Shown here one piece after another: positions 1 through 5,401 of a stretch of DNA of 5,401 nt (position 1 is its first letter; every line of letters starts with the position of its first letter). The notes beneath the pieces are model-generated. The model worked only from the letters and a program-made list of their open reading frames with translations, was not told the DNA's origin and did no database searches. Position numbers and translations under genes: made by a program. This stretch comes from Actinomycetota bacterium (lineage in GTDB: Bacteria > Actinomycetota > Actinomycetes > Actinomycetales > Microbacteriaceae): assembly GCA_016870695.1 (NCBI GenBank), contig VGAV01000192.1:1-5401 (forward strand), read 5' to 3'.

Positions 1-968
1 TGCTGGTGTGGACCGCGGTCGCGATCTACGTCCTCGCGTTCATCGCGTACGCGATCGACCTCGCACGCCGCTCCGACCTCGCCGTCAAGGCGAAGGACGC
101 CGTCGTCGCCCGCGAGCTCGTCACCGCCGGCGGCGGTGGGGTGCTGACAGCGGACCGCGGGGGAGCGGCATCCGGGTCCTCCGTCGCGAAGCCGCGCTAC
201 GTGTGGGCCCGTATCGGCACCGCGCTGACCGCGATGGGCTTCGCGTTCCACCTCGTCGCGACCGTGCTCCGCGGCATCGCCGCCGAGCGCGTCCCGTGGT
301 CGAACATGTACGAGTTCGCCCTGACCGGCCTGCTGATCATCGTCGGCGTCTACCTCGCCGTGCTGCCGAAGTTCGACCTGCGCTTCCTCGGCTCGCTCAT
401 CACCGGCATGGCGATCGTCATGCTCGGCGGGGCGACGCTGGCGTACCACGTGGACGTCGTGCCGCTGGCGGATCCGCTGAAGTCCGTGTGGCTCGTCATC
501 CACGTGTTCGTCGCGATCCTCGCGACCGCGTTGTTCGCGCTTGCCTTCGGCCTGTCGGTGGTGCAGCTGCTGCAGTCGCGTCGGGAGCGCAAGCTCGTCG
601 GCGCCCCGGTCGAGGCGACCCCGCGCCGCAGCTTCCTGCGGACGCTCCCGTCGTCCGACGACCTGGAGTCGCTCGCGTACCGCTTCGCCATCGTGGGCTT
701 CATCTTCTGGACCTTCACCCTCATCGCCGGAGCCATCTGGGCCAACGACGCGTGGGGGCGCTTCTGGGGCTTCGACACCAAGGAGGTCTGGACCTTCGTT
801 ATCTGGGTGCTCTACGCGGGGTACATCCACGCGCGGGCGACCCGTGGCTGGCGCGGCACGCGCTCGGCATGGTTGTCGATCATCGGCTTCACCGCGGTGC
901 TGTTCAACTTCACGATCGTCAACGTGTTCTTCAAGGGACTGCACGCCTACAGCGGCCTGACGGAGTAA
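1..968 (+). CDS. ccsB: Cytochrome c biogenesis protein CcsB/ResC (CcsA family), 5' end cut by window
   Basis: Multispanning membrane protein of the System II (Ccs/Res) pathway, which with ResB/CcsB-type partners moves haem across the membrane and attaches it to apocytochrome c. Numbering residues from the GTG at position 6, the family's haem-handling tryptophan-rich segment is clear at 250-260 (WGRFWGFDTKE), followed by VWTFVIW and YIHARATRGWRG. A PWSNMYEF motif lies at 97-104. Candidate haem-ligand or conserved histidines are H82, H166, H275 and H313 (in FFKGLHAYSG). About eight hydrophobic segments are visible, at roughly 1-20, 67-90, 105-120, 127-147, 161-187, 226-246, 262-275 and 290-310. 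A hydrophilic, glycine-rich stretch at about 28-62 separates the first two. The reading frame is open to the window edge (CTG precedes the GTG) and the first membrane helix has no lead-in, so the true start is probably a few codons outside the window. The gene ends in TAA. Upstream resB-type genes would be expected but are not visible. The family assignment is firm; naming varies between ccsA, ccsB and resC. Confidence 0.93.
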   Translation, partial: LVWTAVAIYVLAFIAYAIDLARRSDLAVKAKDAVVARELVTAGGGGVLTADRGGAASGSSVAKPRYVWARIGTALTAMGFAFHLVATVLRGIAAERVPWSNMYEFALTGLLIIVGVYLAVLPKFDLRFLGSLITGMAIVMLGGATLAYHVDVVPLADPLKSVWLVIHVFVAILATALFALAFGLSVVQLLQSRRERKLVGAPVEATPRRSFLRTLPSSDDLESLAYRFAIVGFIFWTFTLIAGAIWANDAWGRFWGFDTKEVWTFVIWVLYAGYIHARATRGWRGTRSAWLSIIGFTAVLFNFTIVNVFFKGLHAYSGLTE

Positions 969-981
969 CCGACCCGCTCCC

Positions 982-1044
982 CGCAGAACGACGCGAACCT
1001 CGCAGCATCCGTCCGGATCACTGCGAGGTTCGTGCGTTTCTGCG
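982..1044. terminator. Long imperfect palindrome between convergent genes; probable bidirectional terminator
   Basis: Two 24-base arms, 982-1005 and 1021-1044, are inverted complements at 20 of 24 positions: a 7-base outer match (CGCAGAA with TTCTGCG) and a 12-base inner match (CGAACCTCGCAG with CTGCGAGGTTCG). The 15-base spacer holds a second perfect hairpin, ATCCG-TC-CGGAT at 1007-1018, so the whole can fold into one long stem. It starts 13 bases after the ccsB stop and lies before the stop of the convergent yhgE-like gene, so a transcript from either side would form it. There is no T-run on either strand, so a classical intrinsic terminator is not shown, though actinobacterial terminators often lack one. 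Its size and near symmetry also fit a dispersed palindromic repeat, which only a whole-genome search can decide. Confidence 0.55.
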
Positions 1045-1048
1045 ATTC

Positions 1049-1103
1049 GCGGGCGTTCACGCCCCGCGAGTTGCGGGCGCTCACGCCCCGCGAGCTGCGG
1101 GCG
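1049..1103. repeat. 24-base tandem repeat, two full copies plus a partial third, each able to form a hairpin
   Basis: Units at 1049-1072 and 1073-1096 match at 22 of 24 bases, differing only by T/C at unit positions 8 and 23. The start of a third copy (GCGGGCG) follows at 1097-1103. Each unit is itself an inverted repeat: GCGGGCG, a 4-base loop, then CGCCCCGC with one bulged C. The partial third copy can instead pair with CGCCCGC at 1115-1121. This gives a row of GC-rich hairpins just beyond the yhgE-like stop codon, which would support transcription termination or mRNA 3'-end protection for the minus-strand operon. No gene or ribosome binding site is evident here; with the palindrome at 982-1044, this accounts for most of the intergenic region. 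Confidence 0.7.
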
Positions 1104-1130
1104 GCTCGCGCCTGCGCCCGCCCCGGCGGC

Positions 1131-3221
1131 TCAGGCCGTCGCGAGGGCGGTGCGGGCGGAGGCGGTCCGTCTGCGGACGACCACGAGGGTCGTCGCGAGC
1201 AGCGCCAGCGCGCCCCAGACGACGAGGGCGGCGACCCCGGCTCCGACACCACCGGAGGAGGACAGCGCTCCGAGCATCGCGTCGTAGGCGGGGGAGGTGG
1301 GCAGCAGCGCGGCCACGGCCGTGAAGGCCGGCGGTACGGTGGAGACGATGCTCGCTCCGACGGCCAGGGCTCCGACGACGGCGGCGACCCAGCGCCCGGC
1401 CCCGCCGAAGACGGCGACGAGAGCCTGGTGGACAGCGGCGAAGGCGATGCCGGCGAGGATGCTGACGAGGGCGAACAGAGCCCAGTCCCCCCACCCGTAC
1501 TGGCCGGCGATCTGGACGACGCCCGCGACGAGGAGGCCCTGGGCGGCGCCGATGAGACCGGCGGGGGCGAAGGAGCGCAGGGCGACGAAGGCGGAGGGGC
1601 GCCGCGTCGTCAGGGCGTGTGCGGACACGGCCTGGAACGCCACGAACGACCCGAGCCCGCCGAACCAGAGCACCGCCATCGCGAGGAGCGGCACGGCCGA
1701 GAGCCCGAACAGCGAGTCCTCGACGCCGGTCGCGGACACGGGGTCGGCGACGACGTCGGCGAGGCTCGCGGCCTGCGCGTCGGTGTAGGTCGGCAGGGCG
1801 GCGACGGCCTGGTCGAGACCGTCCGCGAGCGAGGAGGTCCCGGATGCCACCTGCCCGACGCCGTCGGCGAGCGCGCTCGCTCCGTCCTGCGCGTCGCGGG
1901 TGCCGGATGCCAGCTGGTCGGCGCCCGACTGCAGGGCGGATGCGCCGCCGCTGAGCTGACGGGCGCCGTCGGCGAGGCCGTTCGCGCCGGTGGCGACGCC
2001 GTCGATGCCGGTGGCGAGCGTGTCGAGACCGGACCGGGCCTCGCGCGCTCCGCCGGCGATGCCTGCGGCGCCGTCGGCGAGCTGCGCGTTGGCGTCCGCG
2101 ATCGTGCGGATGCCGGCCGGCAGCTGGGCGGCCTGCCCGGCGAGGGCGCCGATCTGCGCCACGGTCTGCTGGGCGCGCGGGAGCTCCTGGTCTGCACGGT
2201 CGGCGGCCTGGGCGAGCTGCCCGCACAAGTCGGGGGTCGTGCCGGCGTCGCAGGCGTCCGCCAGCCGGCGCAGATCGGCGGCGGCGGTGACGAGGGCGGC
2301 ATCCACCTGGGGGGCGGCGTCGGCGATGCCGGTCGCCGTCTGCGCGAACTCCGGCGGGACGGCGTCCGCCAGGGCGCCGATCTGCGTCGCCAGGGCGCGG
2401 TTGCCCTCGGCGATCCGGTCCGCCCCGGCGGCGAGGTCGCCGATGCCCGCGGCCGCCTCGCGGGTGCCGCCCGCGAGCTGGGCGGCGCCGCCGCCGAGCT
2501 GCGACGCTCCGGCGGCGAGCTGGTCGGCCCCGGTGGTGAGCTGTCCGGCGCCGTCGGCGAGACCGTCGGCGCCGTCGGCGAGCTGTCCGAGCCCGTCGCC
2601 CAGGCTCGTGGCGCCGTCGGTCGCCTGCGTCGCCCCGTCGGCGAGCTGGTGGGCGCCACCGGCGGCCTGGCTGAGCTGGTCGCCGAGGGCGGTGAAGCCG
2701 AGGAAGACGTTCTGTAGGTACTGGGACGAGAGCTCGCTGCCGAACACGGACGACGCGGTGGATGCCAGCTGCGCGGTGATGGCGCCGTCGACGACGCGGG
2801 CGTCGGGGGCGGTCGAGACGCCGATGGTTGCGCGCTCGGGGGTCTCCCCGGGCCGGGTGGACAGGGCGGCCGAGGTGAAGTTGTCGGGGATCGTGACGAC
2901 GGCCGTGTACGTGCCGTCGGCGAGGCCGGCCGCCGCGTCGTCGTCGTTCGAGATGACCCAGTCGATGTTGCTGGGCTGGTCCTGCGCGCCGGCGACGAGA
3001 CCGCCGGTGAGCTGGCGACCCAGGGGGACCGTCTGCCCGTCGAGGGTGACCGGCTCGTCGTCGTTCACGATGGCCGCGGTGATGTTCTCGAGGCGGTCTG
3101 TGGGGTTGTAGAGGGCACCGACGAGGATGCCGCCGATGACGGCGGGCAGGAGGAGGACGCCGACGAGCGTCAGCCAGGTGACGGGGCGGCGGCTGCGGGA
3201 GCGCTCGACGAGACGGGTCAT
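1131..3221 (-). CDS. YhgE/Pip-family membrane protein with Leu/Gly heptad-repeat ectodomain
   Basis: A complete 696-residue protein. The family includes phage infection protein Pip, B. subtilis YhgE and relatives of the type VII secretion component EsaA and the SPP1 receptor YueB; for most members the transported substrate is unknown. Visible order: a basic N-terminus, a membrane helix at about 14-37, then the conserved YhgE N-terminal ectodomain at about 38-170 (ALYNPTDRLENITAAIVNDD, later VVTIPDNFTSA). Two stretches of xxxLxxG-type heptads follow at about 185-275 and 385-470, typically as QLADGA or GLADGA. They flank a less regular segment at 276-384 that contains C324 and C333. Four or five membrane helices follow at about 505-532, 553-605, 608-632 and 661-682, then a short basic tail. 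This C-terminal block resembles an ABC-2 permease. The ATG start is supported by GAGGTG at 3227-3232, five bases upstream, and overlaps the preceding MMPL stop as ATGA, implying translational coupling. The exact substrate and role are not deducible from the sequence. Confidence 0.9.
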   Translation of the reverse strand: MTRLVERSRSRRPVTWLTLVGVLLLPAVIGGILVGALYNPTDRLENITAAIVNDDEPVTLDGQTVPLGRQLTGGLVAGAQDQPSNIDWVISNDDDAAAGLADGTYTAVVTIPDNFTSAALSTRPGETPERATIGVSTAPDARVVDGAITAQLASTASSVFGSELSSQYLQNVFLGFTALGDQLSQAAGGAHQLADGATQATDGATSLGDGLGQLADGADGLADGAGQLTTGADQLAAGASQLGGGAAQLAGGTREAAAGIGDLAAGADRIAEGNRALATQIGALADAVPPEFAQTATGIADAAPQVDAALVTAAADLRRLADACDAGTTPDLCGQLAQAADRADQELPRAQQTVAQIGALAGQAAQLPAGIRTIADANAQLADGAAGIAGGAREARSGLDTLATGIDGVATGANGLADGARQLSGGASALQSGADQLASGTRDAQDGASALADGVGQVASGTSSLADGLDQAVAALPTYTDAQAASLADVVADPVSATGVEDSLFGLSAVPLLAMAVLWFGGLGSFVAFQAVSAHALTTRRPSAFVALRSFAPAGLIGAAQGLLVAGVVQIAGQYGWGDWALFALVSILAGIAFAAVHQALVAVFGGAGRWVAAVVGALAVGASIVSTVPPAFTAVAALLPTSPAYDAMLGALSSSGGVGAGVAALVVWGALALLATTLVVVRRRTASARTALATA
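1812..2669 (-). other. Leu/Gly heptad-repeat region of the YhgE-like protein, with an interrupting Cys-pair segment
   Basis: This stretch encodes residues 185-470. Residues 185-275 (2397-2669) and 385-470 (1812-2069) repeat a seven-residue pattern with Leu (or Ile/Val) three positions before Gly, as in QLADGAT, SLGDGLG, GLADGAG, QLTTGAD and QLAAGAS. It corresponds to the X-X-X-Leu-X-X-Gly heptad described for YhgE-type ectodomains. In DNA it appears as an approximately 21-base periodicity rich in GTCGGCGAG on the plus strand. Such heptads are thought to form long helical or coiled stalks outside the cell. The intervening residues 276-384 break the pattern. Confidence 0.8.
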
Positions 3222-5401
3222 GCGAACACCTCGAGGATCGAAGAGGGGGAGTCGGGGGAGGGCTGGTCGCGCGGGGCGCGACGGGAGGGGAGGGCGACCG
3301 CGGCGACGTCGGGGCGTTCCGCGGCGGCCAGCAGGGCGAGGGCGCGTCCCTCGTCCCGGGCGGAGACGACGACCGTCAGGCCGTCGATCGCGTCGTCCCG
3401 GTCCCGCAGGTCGCCCGTGGCCCGGCGCAGGGCACGGGCGATGTCGTCACGGGCGTCGTCGTCGAGACGGTCCACGTCGGCGAGGACGACCAGGCGCGTC
3501 CCGCCGGCGAGAGCGCGCCGGACCTCGGGGGCGGCGTCGCCGGGATCGTCGAGGAGGGCGAGGCCGACGCGGGCGCGCACGGCGCCGGCGCGCTCGGGGA
3601 GCAGCAGACCGTCGACGCGGAGCCGTCCGCCGATGCCGGAGAGGCGGCCCGCGAGCGCGAGCAGCAGGGGCCGCGTGACCGCGGTGGCGCCCGTGACGAG
3701 CAGCGTCCCGCCGGCGGGTACGCGCAGCGCCACGTCGGCGAACGCCGGCTCCCCGTCGCGGCCGGCGGGGGCGCGCAGGCCGTCGGCGGCGACGGCGAGC
3801 CCGGGCTCGCCCGGCCAGTCGGCGAGGCCGATCTCGCGTTCCACCGCCTCGCCTTCGACGTCGAGACGCGGCAGCAGGCGGTCCAGCCAGCGGGGCATCC
3901 ACCATGCCTTCGCGCCGAGGAGGGCGAGGACCGCCGGCACGAGCGTCATTCGGACGAGGAACGCGTCGACGGCGATGCCGACGGCGAGCCCGAGCGCGAT
4001 GGGCTTGAGGCTGGAGTCGCCCTCGGGGACGAACGCGACGAACACGGCGAACATGATGACGGCGGCGGCGACCACGACGCGCGCGGAGGCGTGGAACCCG
4101 CTGCGGACGGCTCCCACGGCCACCTCGCGGGGCGTCCGGCCCTCGCGGTCGGCGTGCACGTAGTCCTCGCGCATTCGCGAGACGAGGAAGACCTGGTAGT
4201 CCATCGCGAGGCCGAACAGCACGCCCATCACGACGATGGGCATGAAACTGATGATCGGGCCGACCTTCGCCACGTGCAGCGCGTCGGCGAACCAGCCCCA
4301 CTCGAAGACCGCCGCCACGACGCCGAAGGAGGCCGCGACGGAGAGCAGGTAGCCGCCCGCGGCCGTGAGCGGCACCCAGATGGAGCGGAAGACGATCATC
4401 AGCAGCACGAGCGAGAGGCCGACGACGAAGATGCCGAAGGGCACGAGCGCGGCGCCGAGCTGGTCGGAGATGTCGATGGTGACGGCGGTGTAGCCGGTGA
4501 CGAGCAGGCGCACGCCGAACCGGTCGAAGAGCCGGTCCTCCTGCGCACGCAGCTCGCGGACGAGGCTGGCGGTCGCCGGGTCGTCGGGGGCGGTCTCGGG
4601 GACGATCTGGACGATCCCGGTGTCCGCGGTCTCGTTAGGAGTGGCGAGGGCGACCTCGGCCACGCCGGGGACCTTCGCGATCTCGTCGCCGATGTCCTGC
4701 ATGAGCGTCAGCGGGTCGTTGGAGGTGACGATCGTGCCGGTCATGATGAGCGGACCGTTGGCGCCCGGACCGAAGTACTCGTCCGTCAGCTCGTAGGCCG
4801 TCCGCGCCTCGTCGCCCTCGGGCAGCTGACCGGCGTTCGGCAGCGTCAGGGCGAGGCTGCCGGCGGGGATCGCGGCGACGCCGAGCACGCCGATCACGGC
4901 GACCGAGGTGACGATCGGGTGTCGGGTGACCAGGCCCACCCAGCGGCGCGCCGTCCCAGGTCGCTCGGAGCGGCGGGCGGCCTGGGCGCTGCGACGCGAA
5001 CGCCCCTTCGGTCCGAAGCCCCAGCCGACGACGCGCCCCTTCGCGAAGCCGAGCAGCGCGGGGGTGAGAGTGAGCCCCACGCAGACGGCGATCGCGACGG
5101 CGACGGACGCCGCGACCCCCATGGTGGTGAGGAACGGGATGCCGGCGAAGCCGAGGCCGATGAGCGCGATCAGCACCGTGATGCCGGCGAAGACGACGGC
5201 GGAGCCCGCGGTGCCGGTCGCGCGCGCGGCCGACTCCTCCGGGTCCATGCCGTGCCGGGTCTGGTCCTGATGTCGCGACACGATGAAGAGGGAGTAGTCG
5301 ATGCCGACGGCGAGGCCCAGCATCACGGCCAGCAGCGGCGTGGTGGAGGAGACCGTGGCGAAGCCCGTGGCGATGAAGATGAGGGCGACCGAGAGGGCGA
5401 C
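3218..5401 (-). CDS. MMPL/RND-family transporter with C-terminal degenerate ABC-ATPase-like domain, N-terminus cut by window
   Basis: Proton-driven envelope exporter of the MmpL type, a family known for moving lipids and hydrophobic molecules; the substrate here is unknown. Residues are counted from the first visible codon (5399-5401). The window lacks the first membrane helices and first ectodomain, probably about 200 residues. The first signature, VMLGLAVGIDYSLFIVSRH, has the Asp-Tyr pair D35-Y36. Helices follow at about 66-120, then a basic linker at 121-155 and a helix at 163-183. The second ectodomain, about 184-312, contains DEYFGPGANGPL. Further helices lie at about 313-366, 380-407 (second Asp-Tyr pair D401-Y402 in FGLAMDYQVFLVSRM), 440-459 and 466-495. 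Both Asp-Tyr pairs, equivalent to the proton-relay pairs of mycobacterial MmpL3, are kept, so the pump looks functional. Unusually, about 230 residues follow the last helix, including an ABC-ATPase-like domain (separate entry). The frame is open to the window edge; the GTG at 5326 is an internal valine, not a start. The stop overlaps the downstream ATG. Confidence 0.92.
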   Translation of the reverse strand, partial: VALSVALIFIATGFATVSSTTPLLAVMLGLAVGIDYSLFIVSRHQDQTRHGMDPEESAARATGTAGSAVVFAGITVLIALIGLGFAGIPFLTTMGVAASVAVAIAVCVGLTLTPALLGFAKGRVVGWGFGPKGRSRRSAQAARRSERPGTARRWVGLVTRHPIVTSVAVIGVLGVAAIPAGSLALTLPNAGQLPEGDEARTAYELTDEYFGPGANGPLIMTGTIVTSNDPLTLMQDIGDEIAKVPGVAEVALATPNETADTGIVQIVPETAPDDPATASLVRELRAQEDRLFDRFGVRLLVTGYTAVTIDISDQLGAALVPFGIFVVGLSLVLLMIVFRSIWVPLTAAGGYLLSVAASFGVVAAVFEWGWFADALHVAKVGPIISFMPIVVMGVLFGLAMDYQVFLVSRMREDYVHADREGRTPREVAVGAVRSGFHASARVVVAAAVIMFAVFVAFVPEGDSSLKPIALGLAVGIAVDAFLVRMTLVPAVLALLGAKAWWMPRWLDRLLPRLDVEGEAVEREIGLADWPGEPGLAVAADGLRAPAGRDGEPAFADVALRVPAGGTLLVTGATAVTRPLLLALAGRLSGIGGRLRVDGLLLPERAGAVRARVGLALLDDPGDAAPEVRRALAGGTRLVVLADVDRLDDDARDDIARALRRATGDLRDRDDAIDGLTVVVSARDEGRALALLAAAERPDVAAVALPSRRAPRDQPSPDSPSSILEVFA
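3227..3232 (-). promoter_or_regulatory. Ribosome binding site for the YhgE-like gene, inside the MMPL coding end
   Basis: The coding strand reads GAGGTG, then TTCGC, then ATGA. The purine-rich core sits five bases before the ATG, and the ATG shares its last bases with the MMPL TGA. This fixes the start of the YhgE-like gene and indicates that its translation is coupled to termination of the upstream gene. Confidence 0.75.
3287..3799 (-). other. Pseudo-ABC (ATP-binding-cassette-like) domain at the C-terminus of the MMPL protein
   Basis: Approximate residues 535-705 of the visible protein read like a worn ABC ATPase. The opening AFADVALRVPAGGTLLVTG matches the usual ABC start in which a beta strand leads into the P-loop. 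The P-loop position is GATAVTRP (571-578, bases 3668-3691), followed by LLLALAGRL. Arg577 replaces the Walker A lysine and Pro578 the Ser/Thr. VDGLLLPERAGAVRARVGLALL resembles the stretch leading to the Q-loop. RRALAGGTRLVVLADVDRLDDDA resembles the post-signature helix and Walker B strand: Asp642 is kept, but Val643 stands where the catalytic Glu should be. The helical subdomain is shortened and no LSGGQ is visible. The H-loop position in LTVVVSARDEGRAL has no His. The domain is therefore expected not to hydrolyse ATP. The ABC resemblance is by eye; the fold is inferred. Confidence 0.7.

Noticed and set aside
6..8. GTG as the true start of ccsB
   Set aside because: The frame is open to the left edge, the first membrane helix would begin at residue 2, and no ribosome binding site can be seen in five bases; the gene is treated as truncated by the window.
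1049..1103. CRISPR array
   Set aside because: The units are directly adjacent with no spacers, only about two copies exist, and no cas gene is near; this is a simple tandem repeat.
1032..2717. Long plus-strand open frame (561 codons) antisense to the YhgE-like gene
   Set aside because: It lies opposite the heptad region; its Gly/Arg/Glu-rich, repeat-driven translation has no recognisable domain. Long open antisense frames are expected in very GC-rich DNA, and the minus strand gives a coherent YhgE protein.
1990..3111. Second plus-strand open frame opposite the YhgE-like gene
   Set aside because: Its Ala/Ser/Pro/Arg-rich translation has no domain and sits fully within the convincing minus-strand gene; it is a shadow frame.
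3668..3691. Active ATP-binding P-loop in the MMPL C-terminus
   Set aside because: GATAVTRP lacks the Walker A lysine and following Ser/Thr, and the Walker B Glu, signature and H-loop His are missing too, so ATP hydrolysis is not claimed.
3447..4301. Minus-strand open frame in another phase within the MMPL gene, raising the idea of a frameshift or separate gene
   Set aside because: The translation is almost all Arg/Pro/Gly/Ala, while the MMPL frame runs unbroken through helices and the C-terminal domain; there is no frameshift.
5324..5326. GTG as the start of the MMPL gene
   Set aside because: It encodes the Val of the conserved VMLGLAVGIDYS helix, and 25 in-frame codons before it read as a typical preceding MMPL helix and loop (FIATGFATVSSTTPLLA).

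Overview
The window is very GC-rich (by eye around 70%), has almost no intergenic space and favours G/C in third codon positions. With the gene types present, this points to a high-GC actinobacterium. The family Microbacteriaceae, perhaps Microbacterium, is my best guess, but that rests on general resemblance and not on a search.

Layout. Positions 1-968 (+) hold the 3' part of a cytochrome c biogenesis gene of the CcsB/ResC (CcsA) family, cut by the left edge. Positions 969-1130 are a convergent intergenic region packed with inverted and tandem repeats, most likely a two-sided terminator and possibly a dispersed genomic repeat. Positions 1131-3221 (-) encode a complete 696-residue YhgE/Pip-type membrane protein with a long Leu/Gly heptad-repeat ectodomain. 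Positions 3218-5401 (-) encode the C-terminal 727 residues of an MMPL/RND-family transporter, cut by the right edge. The MMPL stop and the YhgE start overlap in a 4-base ATGA, so the two form an operon read right to left. Its promoter lies outside the window.

How the genes work together. CcsB belongs to the System II haem delivery and ligation machinery for c-type cytochromes; its usual partners (resB and others) would lie to the left. It is unrelated to the convergent operon. In that operon, a proton-driven MMPL exporter carries an extra C-terminal cytosolic domain that reads like a decayed ABC-transporter ATPase: a P-loop-like strand-turn-helix without the Walker A lysine, a Walker B-like strand without the catalytic glutamate, and no recognisable LSGGQ or H-loop. 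The gene coupled to it encodes a YhgE protein, a family with an ABC-2-permease-like C-terminal membrane domain. My inference is that the pseudo-ABC domain is a physical adaptor joining the MMPL pump to the YhgE membrane protein in one envelope export complex. This is the most interesting feature of the window.
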